From Sphingomonadaceae bacterium (GTDB lineage Bacteria > Pseudomonadota > Alphaproteobacteria > Sphingomonadales > Sphingomonadaceae), in contig JAFARM010000171.1 of assembly GCA_019245455.1 (NCBI GenBank), positions 1 to 12,305 of the forward strand: DNA of 12,305 nucleotides, written 5' to 3'. This document shows, in pieces, positions 1 to 7,509 of the stretch. A program made the translations under genes and the position numbers. The first letter of the stretch is position 1. Each line of letters opens with the position of its first letter. The notes beneath the pieces are model-generated. The model searched no databases. It was not told the DNA's origin and saw only the letters and a program-made list of their open reading frames with translations.

Positions 1-250
1 CGAGGCCGAGCCGCGCGAGGACGGCAGCCGCCGCACCACGCGCTACGACATCGACATGACCAAGTGCATCTACTGCGGCTTCTGCCATGAGGCGTGCCCG
101 GTCGACGCCATCGTCGAGGGACCGAACCTCGAGTTCTCGACCGAGACGCGCGAGGAACTGATCTACGACAAGGACAAATTGCTGCAGAACGGCGAGCGAT
201 GGGAGCGGGTGATCGCCGCCAATCTCGCCGCGGACGCGCCGTGGCGGTGA
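1..250 (+). CDS. nuoI: NADH-quinone oxidoreductase subunit I, C-terminal part
   Basis: This is the 3' end of nuoI; the gene starts outside the window and its codon phase begins at base 2. NuoI is the ferredoxin-like subunit of respiratory complex I. It holds two [4Fe-4S] clusters and passes electrons along the peripheral arm towards the quinone site. The second cluster motif is visible in [13 protein letters not shown] (C-x2-C-x2-C-x3-CP), just after the family sequence [17 protein letters not shown]. The tail ([33 protein letters not shown]) is the usual alphaproteobacterial NuoI end, so the gene finishes normally at the TGA at 248-250. The first cluster motif lies off the window. In the typical nuo order nuoJ should follow at once. 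Here it is 944 bases away, behind a repeat and a minus-strand toxin-antitoxin pair. Identification is secure. Confidence 0.96.
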   Translation, partial: EAEPREDGSRRTTRYDIDMTKCIYCGFCHEACPVDAIVEGPNLEFSTETREELIYDKDKLLQNGERWERVIAANLAADAPWR

Positions 251-281
251 CGCGCGGGCATCATCAGTATCCGAGACCTTT

Positions 282-363
282 CCAAGCCCGCTCCTTCTGA
301 GCTTGTCGAAGCACGAACAAGGCTCAAAGCGTGCTTCGACAAGCTCAGCATGAGCGGGTTTGG
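282..363. repeat. Sphingomonad-type palindromic repeat (REP-like) between nuoI and vapC
   Basis: A near-perfect inverted repeat. Bases 297-315 are the exact reverse complement of 330-348 (19 bp, core GCTTCGACAAGCTCA), with a 14-base loop. Beyond a 3-base mismatch the arms pair again (287-293 with 352-358) and, after one G:T pair, out to 282 and 363. This core resembles an interspersed repeat I recall as common in sphingomonad genomes (from memory, not a search). It lies between the convergent ends of nuoI and the vapC-like gene. The hairpin could act as a bidirectional terminator or RNA-stability element, although no U-tract follows it. Confidence 0.85.
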
Positions 364-389
364 CCAGGTCGAGCGGTACACCGGCGCGC

Positions 390-776
390 TCACACCGGCA
401 GCACGACGCGGCCGTAGCGGGCCAGCGCGGTGTCGGTGGTGAGCAGGGTCAGCCCCTCGCTCCGCGCTTGGGCGACGAGCAGACGGTTGAACGGATCGGC
501 GTGGAGCAGCGGCAGGTCGGCGACGGCGAACACGTGCGCCGCGGTGACATCGAGCTCCTGATAGCCGGTGTCGAGCAGGGCGCGGCGGAGCGGTGGCGCT
601 TGATAGGGAAAGTCCGGCTTGCCCCGCGCCGACTTGATCACCGCCTCCCACAGTACGACGACGCTGAAGAAAATCGTGTTTGCCGGGTCGTCGATCAGCG
701 TTCGCGCCTTTGCCGACAATAGGTTTGGCGCGAACTTGGCCCTAAGCGCGATCTGCGTGTCGATGAGATAGGTCAC
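390..776 (-). CDS. vapC: Type II toxin-antitoxin toxin, PIN-domain ribonuclease (VapC family)
   Basis: 128-residue PIN-domain protein, about the usual VapC length. Members of this family are Mg-dependent ribonucleases that block translation and are held inactive by their antitoxin. The four expected acidic positions are present: D6 in YLIDTQ, E44 in LWEAVIK, D94 in HADPFNRLL and D115 in LLTTDTALARYG. The closest subgroup is the one with DTHALLW...SLWEIAIK...DPFDRLLIAQA; here the usual His after DT is Gln8. The start is GTG (774-776), which overlaps the antitoxin stop TGA in the 4-base motif GTGA (773-776), a sign of translational coupling. The gene is antisense to the flanking nuo genes and converges on nuoI. 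The RNA target cannot be told from sequence. The symbol is a family name; another PIN toxin name is possible. Confidence 0.88.
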   Translation of the reverse strand: MTYLIDTQIALRAKFAPNLLSAKARTLIDDPANTIFFSVVVLWEAVIKSARGKPDFPYQAPPLRRALLDTGYQELDVTAAHVFAVADLPLLHADPFNRLLVAQARSEGLTLLTTDTALARYGRVVLPV

Positions 777-1042
777 GCGGCGTCCGCCTCGCCGTAGAAC
801 AGCGCCTCCAGCCTTGCCTGATCGGCCTCGGTCCAGTTGTCGAAGATGGCGAGAAGTTCGTCGCCCTGGCCCTCGAGACCGCCGAGCCGCGATCGGAACG
901 GCTGTCCTTCCCCCTCCGCCACCGGCACCAGCCGCGCCACCGGCTTGCCGGCGCGGGCGATGGTGAGGCTCGCGCCGGCTTCGACCTCGGCAAGCAGGCG
1001 CGAGAAGTGGGTCTTGGCCTCGTGGACGTTGAACGTGCGCAT
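773..1042 (-). CDS. Type II antitoxin, Phd/YefM family
   Basis: 89-residue antitoxin directly upstream of the PIN toxin. The N-terminal half is the Phd/YefM DNA-binding fold, visible as [20 protein letters not shown] followed by [14 protein letters not shown] (about residues 4-42). The C-terminal half ([29 protein letters not shown]) is acidic and is probably the toxin-neutralising tail. The ATG at 1040-1042 is chosen because the Phd domain starts there and a GGAG lies about 8 bases before it. A longer reading from 1096 adds 18 residues that do not resemble the family. Such antitoxins usually repress their own operon. A 10-bp direct repeat (1056-1065 and 1070-1079) just upstream is a candidate operator. 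nuoJ is divergent, 152 bases away. Confidence 0.88.
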   Translation of the reverse strand: MRTFNVHEAKTHFSRLLAEVEAGASLTIARAGKPVARLVPVAEGEGQPFRSRLGGLEGQGDELLAIFDNWTEADQARLEALFYGEADAA

Positions 1043-1055
1043 CGAACCGGCTCCG

Positions 1056-1079
1056 CTTAGTCCGCCCAACTTAGTCCGC
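1056..1079. promoter_or_regulatory. Direct repeat upstream of the antitoxin gene, candidate autoregulatory operator
   Basis: CTTAGTCCGC occurs twice, at 1056-1065 and 1070-1079, with starts 14 bases apart. The repeats begin 14 bases upstream of the antitoxin ATG. They overlap a weak minus-strand promoter-like pair: TTGTGC (complement of 1091-1096), a 17-base spacer, then TAAGTT (complement of 1068-1073). Phd/YefM antitoxins normally bind operators here, often inverted rather than direct repeats, so this assignment is tentative. It is the only sequence repetition in the 152-base divergent region that is this regular. Confidence 0.3.
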
Positions 1080-1111
1080 GGCACCGCGCGGCACAAGGCG
1101 CACGCAAAGCC

Positions 1112-1140
1112 TTGCCCTTGGCGCGCCGCCGCTCTATCCG
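1112..1140 (+). promoter_or_regulatory. Possible sigma-70-type promoter for nuoJ
   Basis: TTGCCC (1112-1117) and TATCCG (1135-1140) are separated by 17 bases, 54 bases before the nuoJ ATG. The match is partial and the region is GC-rich, so chance is possible. It is proposed because nuoJ is cut off from nuoI by a minus-strand module and a hairpin, so the downstream nuo genes may need their own promoter. Confidence 0.25.
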
Positions 1141-1194
1141 CGGGCGCAGCATCGGCCCGGCCGGGTCACGACAGGACCGTTTCACCCGTACGCC

Positions 1195-1806
1195 ATGATC
1201 GTCGCCGCGCTCGCCTTCTACCTGTTCGCAGGGATCGTCATCGCCGCGGCGACGATGACCATCCTGTCGAAGAACCCGGTGCACTCTGTGCTGTGGCTGA
1301 TCCTCGCCTTCTTCAACGCCGCCGGGCTGTTCGTCCTGCTGGGGGCCGAGTTCCTGGCGATGATCCTGGCGATCGTCTACGTCGGCGCGGTCGCGGTGCT
1401 GTTCCTGTTCGTCGTGATGATGCTCGACGTCGATTTCGCGCGGCTGCGTGCCGGCTTCGCCCGCTATCTGCCGTTTGGGATCAGCCTCGCCGTCGTGCTG
1501 CTGGCGGAGCTGCTGCTCGTGCTGGGCAGTGGCGGCGTCCACGTCGCACCCGCGGTGGCGGCGGCCCCGGTGATGCCGGGCATGACCAATATCCAGGCGC
1601 TCGGCGCGCTGATCTACACGCGCTATGTCTTCATCTTTCAGGCCGCCGGCATGGTGCTTCTGACGGCGATGATCGGGGCCATCGTCCTGACTCACCGCCA
1701 GCGTCCCGGCATCCGCAAGCAGAAGGTCGCCGATCAGATCGCGCGCACGCCGGCGACGTCGATCGCCACCGTCGCCGCACCGGTCGGCGAAGGGGTGACG
1801 CTGTGA
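1195..1806 (+). CDS. nuoJ: NADH-quinone oxidoreductase subunit J
   Basis: 203-residue membrane subunit of complex I (ND6 homologue). It lies next to the quinone site and its third helix takes part in coupling electron transfer to proton pumping. Hydrophobic segments cover about residues 3-20, 28-48, 53-76, 91-112 and 142-166. The family stretch [30 protein letters not shown] followed by [17 protein letters not shown] is intact. The C-terminus ([15 protein letters not shown]...) is a normal cytoplasmic tail. The ATG at 1195 begins the first helix. No strong Shine-Dalgarno is seen; AGGAC lies about 20 bases upstream. The stop overlaps the nuoK start as GTGA (1803-1806). It is the first gene after the toxin-antitoxin insertion and probably relies on its own or read-through transcription. 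Confidence 0.96.
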   Translation: MIVAALAFYLFAGIVIAAATMTILSKNPVHSVLWLILAFFNAAGLFVLLGAEFLAMILAIVYVGAVAVLFLFVVMMLDVDFARLRAGFARYLPFGISLAVVLLAELLLVLGSGGVHVAPAVAAAPVMPGMTNIQALGALIYTRYVFIFQAAGMVLLTAMIGAIVLTHRQRPGIRKQKVADQIARTPATSIATVAAPVGEGVTL

Positions 1807-2117
1807 CCGCCGGCGTCGGGTTGGGCGGCTACCTCGCCGTCGGCGCGATCCTGTTCGTCATCGGCGTGCTCGGCATCCTCATCAACCGCAAGAACGTCAT
1901 CATCATCCTGATGTCGATCGAGCTGATCCTGCTCAGCGTCAACATCAACCTCGTCGCCTTTTCCGCGTTCGCCCATGACCTTGTTGGCCAGATCTTCGCC
2001 ATGTTCGTGCTGACCGTCGCGGCGGCGGAGGCGGCGATCGGGCTCGCCATCCTCGTCGTCTACTTCCGCAACCGTGGGACGATCACGGTCGACGACATTA
2101 ACCAGATGAAGGGGTGA
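1803..2117 (+). CDS. nuoK: NADH-quinone oxidoreductase subunit K
   Basis: 104-residue, three-helix membrane subunit of complex I (ND4L homologue); the family is about 100 residues. The two membrane-buried glutamates needed for proton movement are present in [12 protein letters not shown] (about residue 38) and [11 protein letters not shown] (about residue 74). The C-terminus [20 protein letters not shown] is typical. The start is GTG at 1803-1805, overlapping the nuoJ stop by 4 bases, which implies translational coupling; no ATG lies upstream at a sensible distance. A much longer open frame extends upstream through nuoJ, but that is out-of-frame shadow. Downstream comes a palindromic repeat of about 160 bases before nuoL. 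Confidence 0.95.
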   Translation: MTAGVGLGGYLAVGAILFVIGVLGILINRKNVIIILMSIELILLSVNINLVAFSAFAHDLVGQIFAMFVLTVAAAEAAIGLAILVVYFRNRGTITVDDINQMKG

Positions 2118-2137
2118 GGGGGATGGGTCACATTCTT

Positions 2138-2297
2138 CCCTCTCCCGCCTGCGGGAGAGGCGACTCGCGCGGCAGCGCGGCGGGTGAAGGTGTACCCGCG
2201 GCGTCTAGGCGGCGACCGCAGGCTTCGCGGCGACCGACACCCTCGCTCCGGGCCGCGCCTGACGACGCGTCTCTCGCCCTCCGCAGGCGGGAGAGGG
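2138..2297. repeat. Long palindromic repeat between nuoK and nuoL
   Basis: The 17-base end CCCTCTCCCGCCTGCGG (2138-2154) recurs as an exact reverse complement at 2281-2297. The arms keep an imperfect match further in, ending near GGTGAAGGTGT on the left and ACACCCTCGCTCC on the right. The left end is also a hairpin by itself (2139-2146 with 2153-2160). A 10-bp direct repeat GCGGCGACCG lies in the centre (2209-2218, 2227-2236). The element fills almost the whole 184-base gap between nuoK and nuoL. It resembles non-coding interspersed repeats of alphaproteobacteria; no gene is seen in it. Confidence 0.8.
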
Positions 2298-2299
2298 GG
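2289..2299 (+). promoter_or_regulatory. nuoL ribosome binding site formed by the repeat end
   Basis: The purine run GGGAGAGGGGG lies 2 bases before the nuoL ATG at 2302. Bases 2289-2297 belong to the right terminal arm of the palindromic repeat, so the repeat end supplies the purine-rich Shine-Dalgarno region. Pairing of this arm with the left arm (2138-2154) in the mRNA would hide the site. Confidence 0.55.
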
Positions 2300-2301
2300 C
2301 A

Positions 2302-4380
2302 ATGATCCAGCTCCTCGTCTTCCTGCCGCTGGCCGCGGCGCTCGTCGCGGGCCTCGGCAACCGGGCAATCGGCGACGTCGCGGCGAAGTCGGTGACGACG
2401 GGCGCGCTGTTCGTCTCGGCGGTGCTCAGCTGGATCGTCTTCGTCCAGACCGGCCTCGGCCACGGCGCGGCGTACACGCTGCCGGTGCTCGACTGGATCA
2501 ACTCGGGCGACCTGCACGTCGCGTGGAGCTTCAAGATCGACGCGCTGACCAGCGTCATGCTCGTCGTCATCACCACCGTCTCGTCGCTCGTCCACCTCTA
2601 CAGCTGGGGGTACATGGCCGAGGACCCCGATCAGCCGCGTTTCTTCGCCTACTTGAGCCTGTTCACCTTCGCCATGCTGATGCTGGTGACGGCCGACAAC
2701 CTCGTCCAGATGTGCTTCGGCTGGGAGGGTGTCGGGCTGGCGAGCTACCTCCTGATCGGCTTCTGGTACTACAAGCCGTCGGCCAACGCGGCGGCGATCA
2801 AGGCGTTCGTGGTCAACCGGGTCGGCGACTTCGGCTTCTCGCCCGGCATCTTCGGCACGTTCCTGGTGTTCCGCACGGTCCACCTCGACACCATCCTCGC
2901 CGCGGCACCGGGGCTGGCGGGGAGCCACTTCGAGTTCCTGGGCGCGCAGGTCGACACGATGACGTGCCTGTGCCTGCTGCTGCTCGTCGGCGCGATGGGC
3001 AAGTCGGCGCAGCTGGGCTTGCACACCTGGCTCCCCGACGCGATGGAGGGGCCGACGCCGGTCAGCGCGCTGATCCATGCCGCGACGATGGTCACGGCTG
3101 GCGTGTTCATGGTCTGCCGCCTGTCGCCGATGTTCGAGGCAGCACCCGCGGCGCTGACCGTCGTGACCTATGTCGGCGCGGCGACGGCGCTGTTCGCCGC
3201 CACGGTCGCGTGCGTCCAGACCGACATCAAGCGCGTCATCGCCTATTCGACGTGCAGCCAGCTCGGCTATATGTTCTTCGCCGCCGGGTCGGGCGCGTAC
3301 GGCGCGGCGATGTTCCACCTGTTCACCCACGCCTTCTTCAAGGCGCTGCTGTTCCTGGGCGCGGGTGCAGTCATCCACTCAATGCACCACGAGCAGGATA
3401 TGCGATATTATGGCGGCTTGCGGAAAAGCCTGCCGCTGACCTTCGCGGCGATGACGATCGGCACGCTGTCGCTGACCGGGTTCTTCTACACGAGCGGCTA
3501 TTATTCCAAGGACGCCATCATCGAGGCGGCGTTCGCCCGCGGCACGACCCCTGGCGTCGTCGCCGCCATCGTCGGCATCTTCGTCGCATTCTTGACCAGC
3601 TTCTATTCGTGGCGGCTGGCTTTCCTGACCTTCTTCGGCGCGCCGCGCTGGGCGGGCAGCGAGCATATCCAGCACGCGGTCCACGACGCGCACGACCATG
3701 CCTCGCCGGAAGCCGACGCCGCGCATCCGCACGGAACGGAAGGGACGCATGACAGCGACGGCGAAGCGGCGACGCACGCGCCGGTCCACGCCCAGGCCCC
3801 GACCGGCACCGGCGGCTATCACCCGCACGAGAGCCCGTGGACGATGCTGGTGCCGCTGGCCGTGCTCAGCATCGGCGCGCTGTTCGCCGGGTTTGTCTTC
3901 CACGGCACCTTCCTCGGCCCCGACGCGGCCGCCTTCTGGCGCGGGTCGGCGTTCGTTCACCGCGACCTCGCCGAGGCGACCGAGCACCTGCCGGCGTGGG
4001 TCGTGGCGTCGCCCGCGGTGGCGTTCTTCCTCGGGCTGTTGCTCGCGGTGCAGAACTACCTGCGTGACCTCGACGCGCCGCGACGCTTCGCCGACACGTT
4101 CCGCGGCCTGTACGCCTTCCTCGTCCACAAGTGGTACTTTGACGAGCTCTACGGCCTGATCTTCGTCCGCGGCGCGTTCGCCTTCGGCGGGCTGTTCTGG
4201 AGCGGCGACCGCAACGTCATCGACCGCTTCGGCCCCGACGGAGTCAGCCGCGTCGTCGCCGGCAGCAGCGGCGTGGCCCGTCGTTTCCAGTCGGGCTATG
4301 TCTACAGCTATGCCCTCGTCATGCTGATCGGCGTCGCTGCGGCGACGACGTGGTTTGCCCCGCGGCTGTTCGGTCAGTGA
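2302..4380 (+). CDS. nuoL: NADH-quinone oxidoreductase subunit L
   Basis: 692-residue antiporter-like membrane subunit of complex I (ND5 homologue), the distal proton pump with the long lateral helix. Key charged residues are present: E142 (GWEGVGLASYLL), K234 (GAMGKSAQLGLHTWLPDAMEGPTPVSALIHA, read in two parts), H339, H343 and K347 (FHLFTHAFFKALLFLGAG) and K403 (YYSKDAIIEAA). The start at 2302 follows a strong purine-rich site made by the upstream repeat. Oddities: residues 180-181 are Ser-Pro inside a normally hydrophobic helix (GDFGFSPGIFG); the proline usual in GFPxxxGxYSKD is replaced by Phe395; and residues 455-509 form a His/Asp-rich insertion with 12 histidines. The C-terminal anchor region (VHKWYFDELYGLIFVR and the last helix) is complete. 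A 136-base gap with a repeat follows before nuoM. Confidence 0.97.
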   Translation: MIQLLVFLPLAAALVAGLGNRAIGDVAAKSVTTGALFVSAVLSWIVFVQTGLGHGAAYTLPVLDWINSGDLHVAWSFKIDALTSVMLVVITTVSSLVHLYSWGYMAEDPDQPRFFAYLSLFTFAMLMLVTADNLVQMCFGWEGVGLASYLLIGFWYYKPSANAAAIKAFVVNRVGDFGFSPGIFGTFLVFRTVHLDTILAAAPGLAGSHFEFLGAQVDTMTCLCLLLLVGAMGKSAQLGLHTWLPDAMEGPTPVSALIHAATMVTAGVFMVCRLSPMFEAAPAALTVVTYVGAATALFAATVACVQTDIKRVIAYSTCSQLGYMFFAAGSGAYGAAMFHLFTHAFFKALLFLGAGAVIHSMHHEQDMRYYGGLRKSLPLTFAAMTIGTLSLTGFFYTSGYYSKDAIIEAAFARGTTPGVVAAIVGIFVAFLTSFYSWRLAFLTFFGAPRWAGSEHIQHAVHDAHDHASPEADAAHPHGTEGTHDSDGEAATHAPVHAQAPTGTGGYHPHESPWTMLVPLAVLSIGALFAGFVFHGTFLGPDAAAFWRGSAFVHRDLAEATEHLPAWVVASPAVAFFLGLLLAVQNYLRDLDAPRRFADTFRGLYAFLVHKWYFDELYGLIFVRGAFAFGGLFWSGDRNVIDRFGPDGVSRVVAGSSGVARRFQSGYVYSYALVMLIGVAAATTWFAPRLFGQ

Positions 4381-4403
4381 TGCGTTCTTATCATCGGAAC
4401 CGG

Positions 4404-4496
4404 GTCATGCTGGCGAAGTCCAGAATCCACGGTGGCGCACAGGACCATGGCTCGCGGGCTTGCACGGCCATGGATGCTAGCGTGCGCCAGCATGAC
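4404..4496. repeat. Palindromic repeat between nuoL and nuoM
   Basis: GTCATGCTGGCG at 4404-4415 recurs as an exact reverse complement at 4485-4496. The arms continue imperfectly (CCAGAATCCACGG on the left, GGATGCTAGCG on the right), and two CCATGG palindromes lie inside (4445-4450, 4468-4473). This is a different sequence type from the other repeats in the window. It occupies most of the nuoL-nuoM gap and ends 20 bases before the nuoM start, so a folded form could affect nuoM translation. Confidence 0.75.
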
Positions 4497-4516
4497 GGCG
4501 TGAAGGCGGGGGGGGC

Positions 4517-6055
4517 GTGACGAACCTCCCCCTTCTCTCCGTCCTCGTGCTGCTGCCGGTGATCGCCGCGTTGTGGGTCCTGCTCGCGCCCGGCGGCGAG
4601 GACGCGCGCGCGGCCAATGCGCGGGTGACGGCGCTCGTCGTCACCGGGCTTGAATTCGCGCTTGCTGTCGTGCTGTGGCTCAGCTTCGACATCGCCAGCC
4701 CGGATTTCCAGTTCGTCGAGCGGGTCGACCTGTTCGCGCCCTTCCTGTCGTGGCACCTCGGCATCGACGGCATCGCGCTGATGCTGATCGTTCTGTCGAC
4801 CTTCCTCATGCCGCTGTGCATCCTCGCCTCGTGGCAGTCGATCAGCAGGCGCGTGCCCGAGTATATGGCGGCGTTCCTGCTGATGGAGACGCTGATGCTC
4901 GGCGTCTTCGCGGCGCAGGATCTGTTTCTGTTCTATTTGTTCTTCGAGGGCGGCCTTATTCCGATGTATCTGATCATCGGCATCTGGGGCGGCGCGCGGC
5001 GGATCTACGCGAGCTACAAATTCTTCCTCTACACGCTGCTTGGCTCGGTGCTGATGCTGCTGGCGATGATCTACATGGTCAGCGTCGCGCATACGACCGA
5101 CATCAGGGCGCTCTTGACCTTCGATTTCGATCCCGCGGTGCAGCCGTGGCTTTGGCTCGCCTTCTTCGCCTCGTTCGCGGTCAAGATGCCGATGTGGCCG
5201 GTCCACACCTGGCTGCCCGACGCCCACGTCGAGGCGCCGACGGCGGGGTCGGTGATCCTGGCCGGCGTGCTGCTCAAGCTCGGCGGCTACGGCTTCGTCC
5301 GCTTCAGCCTGCCGATGTTCCCTGAGGCCTCGGTCGATCTGGTTTGGCTGGTCGCGGTGTTCTCGGTCGTGGCGGTCGTCTACACCAGCCTCGTCGCGCT
5401 CGTGCAGTCCGACATGAAGAAGCTGATCGCCTACTCATCCGTCGCGCACATGGCCTTTGTCACCGCCGGGCTGTTCGTCTTCAACCGGCAGGGGATCGAA
5501 GGGAGCATCGTGATGATGCTCAGCCACGGCCTCGTCTCGGGCGCGCTGTTCCTGTGCGTCGGCGTCATCTACGATCGGCTGCACACGCGCGAGATCGCCG
5601 CGTACGGCGGGCTGGCGAACACGATGCCGCGCTACGCCCTGTTCTTCCTGATGTTCACCATGGCGTCGATCGGCCTGCCAGGGACGAGCGGCTTCGTCGC
5701 CGAGTTCCTCGTCCTGCTCGGCACCTTCTCGGGCTCGACCTGGCTCGCGCTCGGCATGACCACGGGGATCATTCTGGGGGCGGCGTATATGCTTTATCTC
5801 TACCGCCGCGTCGTGTTCGGAACGACCGACAAGCCGGACGTGCTGGCGATGCCCGACCTCAGCGGTCGTGAGCTGGCGATTCTGCTGCCGATCGCACTCG
5901 CCGTGCTGTGGATGGGCATCTACCCCGAAAGCTTCCTCGCCCCGCTGCGCGCGCCGACGGGTGCGATCCTGGCCCGCCTCCATCCCGTCGCCGCGCCGCC
6001 GCAGGTGCCGGTGAAGCCAGGGCGGCCGGTGCTGCCGGGGAGCGCAGGCCGATGA
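4517..6055 (+). CDS. nuoM: NADH-quinone oxidoreductase subunit M
   Basis: 512-residue antiporter-like membrane subunit of complex I (ND4 homologue), a proton channel between NuoL and NuoN. The expected essential residues are visible: E144 ([14 protein letters not shown]), K223 ([21 protein letters not shown]), K254 ([11 protein letters not shown]) and E396 ([14 protein letters not shown]). The fold is the usual set of about 14 hydrophobic helices. The start is GTG at 4517, preceded by GAAGGCGGGGGGGGC, giving [20 protein letters not shown] as a normal first helix. The last 30 residues are proline-rich ([16 protein letters not shown]), a tail beyond the final helix. The stop TGA overlaps the nuoN ATG as ATGA (6052-6055). 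Confidence 0.97.
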   Translation: MTNLPLLSVLVLLPVIAALWVLLAPGGEDARAANARVTALVVTGLEFALAVVLWLSFDIASPDFQFVERVDLFAPFLSWHLGIDGIALMLIVLSTFLMPLCILASWQSISRRVPEYMAAFLLMETLMLGVFAAQDLFLFYLFFEGGLIPMYLIIGIWGGARRIYASYKFFLYTLLGSVLMLLAMIYMVSVAHTTDIRALLTFDFDPAVQPWLWLAFFASFAVKMPMWPVHTWLPDAHVEAPTAGSVILAGVLLKLGGYGFVRFSLPMFPEASVDLVWLVAVFSVVAVVYTSLVALVQSDMKKLIAYSSVAHMAFVTAGLFVFNRQGIEGSIVMMLSHGLVSGALFLCVGVIYDRLHTREIAAYGGLANTMPRYALFFLMFTMASIGLPGTSGFVAEFLVLLGTFSGSTWLALGMTTGIILGAAYMLYLYRRVVFGTTDKPDVLAMPDLSGRELAILLPIALAVLWMGIYPESFLAPLRAPTGAILARLHPVAAPPQVPVKPGRPVLPGSAGR

Positions 6056-7509
6056 TCGCGCTGCAAACTCTGTACGCGTCCGTCCACCTCGCCTCGGTCG
6101 AGACGATCCTGGCCGCCGGCGTGCTGGTTCTGCTGATGATCGGTGTCTTCCGCGGCGACCGCAGCCTCGTGCCGCTGACGTGGGGCACCGTGGCGCTGCT
6201 GGTGCTCGCCGGCATCCATCTGCCGATCGTGCCCGCCCACGGCGCGACGGCGTTCGGCGGGCTGTACATCGGCGATGCCTTTTCGACCTTCTTCAAGGTC
6301 ATCATCCTGGCCGGCGCGGCGGTGTCGATGGTGCTGGCGCTGCCCTATCTGCGCGAGGCGGCGACGGGGCGGTTCGAATATCCGATCCTGCTGACGCTGT
6401 CGGCGCTCGGGATGTGCCTGATGGTCAGTGCGGGCGACCTGCTGACGCTGTACGTCGGGCTCGAACTGCAGAGCCTCGCCGCCTATGTTCTCGCCGCCTT
6501 CCACCGCAACGAGCCACGGTCGAGCGAGGCCGGGCTCAAGTATTTCGTCCTGGGCGCACTGGCGTCGGGCATCCTGCTCTACGGCATCAGCCTGGTCTAC
6601 GGCTTCACCGGCACGACGAGCTTCACCGCGCTCCACGGCCTCGTCCGCGGCACCGGCCTTGCCGATCTCGGCACGCTGATCGGCCTCGTCTTCATCCTGT
6701 CGGGCATCGCCTTCAAGGTTTCCGCGGTGCCGTTCCATATGTGGACGCCCGACGTCTACGAAGGTGCGCCGACGCCGGTCGCCGCCTTCTTTGCGGGTGC
6801 GCCGAAGGCCGCGGCGATGGCGATGCTGCTGCGCGTCGCGGTTGGCGCGTTCGGCGGCATGGCGGCGGACTGGCAGCAGATCGTCACCTTTGTTTCGATC
6901 GCGTCGATGCTGCTTGGGGCCGTGGGCGCGATCGGGCAGGGGAACGTCAAGCGGCTGCTCGCCTACTCGTCGATCAACAACGTCGGCTTCGCGCTGATCG
7001 GCCTGGCGGCGGCGACGCGCGAGGGGCTGACCGGCGTGGTCTTCTACATGGCCGTCTATGTCGTCATGACGCTCGGCAGCTTCCTCGCCGTGCTGGCGAT
7101 GCGGACCGCCGATGGCCGGCCGGTCGAGACGATGGCGTCGCTCGCCGGCCTGTCGCGGAGCCGGCCGGGGCTGGCGGCGGCGTTCGCGGTATTCATGTTC
7201 AGCCTTGCCGGCATCCCGCCGCTGCTCGGCTTCTGGCCGAAGTTCAGCGTCTTCCAGGCGGCGATCGATGCACATCTGTACACGCTGGCGATCGTCGGCG
7301 TGCTCGCGAGCGTCGTCAGCGCCTTCTACTATCTCCGCGTGATCATGACGCTGTACTTCGCCGAGCCGGCGCCGGCGTTCGCCCCGGCCGAGAGCCGGAC
7401 CAACACGGTCCTGCTCGGGGCGGCGGCGATCTTCTGCTCGCCCGTCGGGATGCTGGCGATCACACCGCTCGTCGCTGCCGCCGGCCGCGCGGCCGCGAGC
7501 CTGTTGTGA
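6052..7509 (+). CDS. nuoN: NADH-quinone oxidoreductase subunit N
   Basis: 485-residue antiporter-like membrane subunit of complex I (ND2 homologue), the proton channel nearest the hydrophilic arm. Expected residues are E138 ([17 protein letters not shown]), K163 ([20 protein letters not shown]), K222 ([22 protein letters not shown]) and K397 ([13 protein letters not shown]), the lysine that takes the place of the NuoM glutamate. The ATG at 6052 overlaps the nuoM stop by 4 bases and has AGG about 5 bases upstream. A longer frame from 5908 only runs back through nuoM out of phase. The end is normal. It is the last nuo gene of the cluster; birA follows with almost no gap, its true start being unclear. 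Confidence 0.97.
   Translation: MIALQTLYASVHLASVETILAAGVLVLLMIGVFRGDRSLVPLTWGTVALLVLAGIHLPIVPAHGATAFGGLYIGDAFSTFFKVIILAGAAVSMVLALPYLREAATGRFEYPILLTLSALGMCLMVSAGDLLTLYVGLELQSLAAYVLAAFHRNEPRSSEAGLKYFVLGALASGILLYGISLVYGFTGTTSFTALHGLVRGTGLADLGTLIGLVFILSGIAFKVSAVPFHMWTPDVYEGAPTPVAAFFAGAPKAAAMAMLLRVAVGAFGGMAADWQQIVTFVSIASMLLGAVGAIGQGNVKRLLAYSSINNVGFALIGLAAATREGLTGVVFYMAVYVVMTLGSFLAVLAMRTADGRPVETMASLAGLSRSRPGLAAAFAVFMFSLAGIPPLLGFWPKFSVFQAAIDAHLYTLAIVGVLASVVSAFYYLRVIMTLYFAEPAPAFAPAESRTNTVLLGAAAIFCSPVGMLAITPLVAAAGRAAASLL

Noticed and set aside
837..2117. 426-codon plus-strand frame ending in nuoK
   Set aside because: Only the last 104 codons are NuoK. The rest is out-of-phase sequence over the antitoxin gene and nuoJ; the GTG at 1803 is the real start.
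2128..3378. 416-codon minus-strand frame opposite nuoL
   Set aside because: Low-complexity Arg/Asp/Glu/His composition typical of a shadow of a membrane-protein gene, with no family motif.
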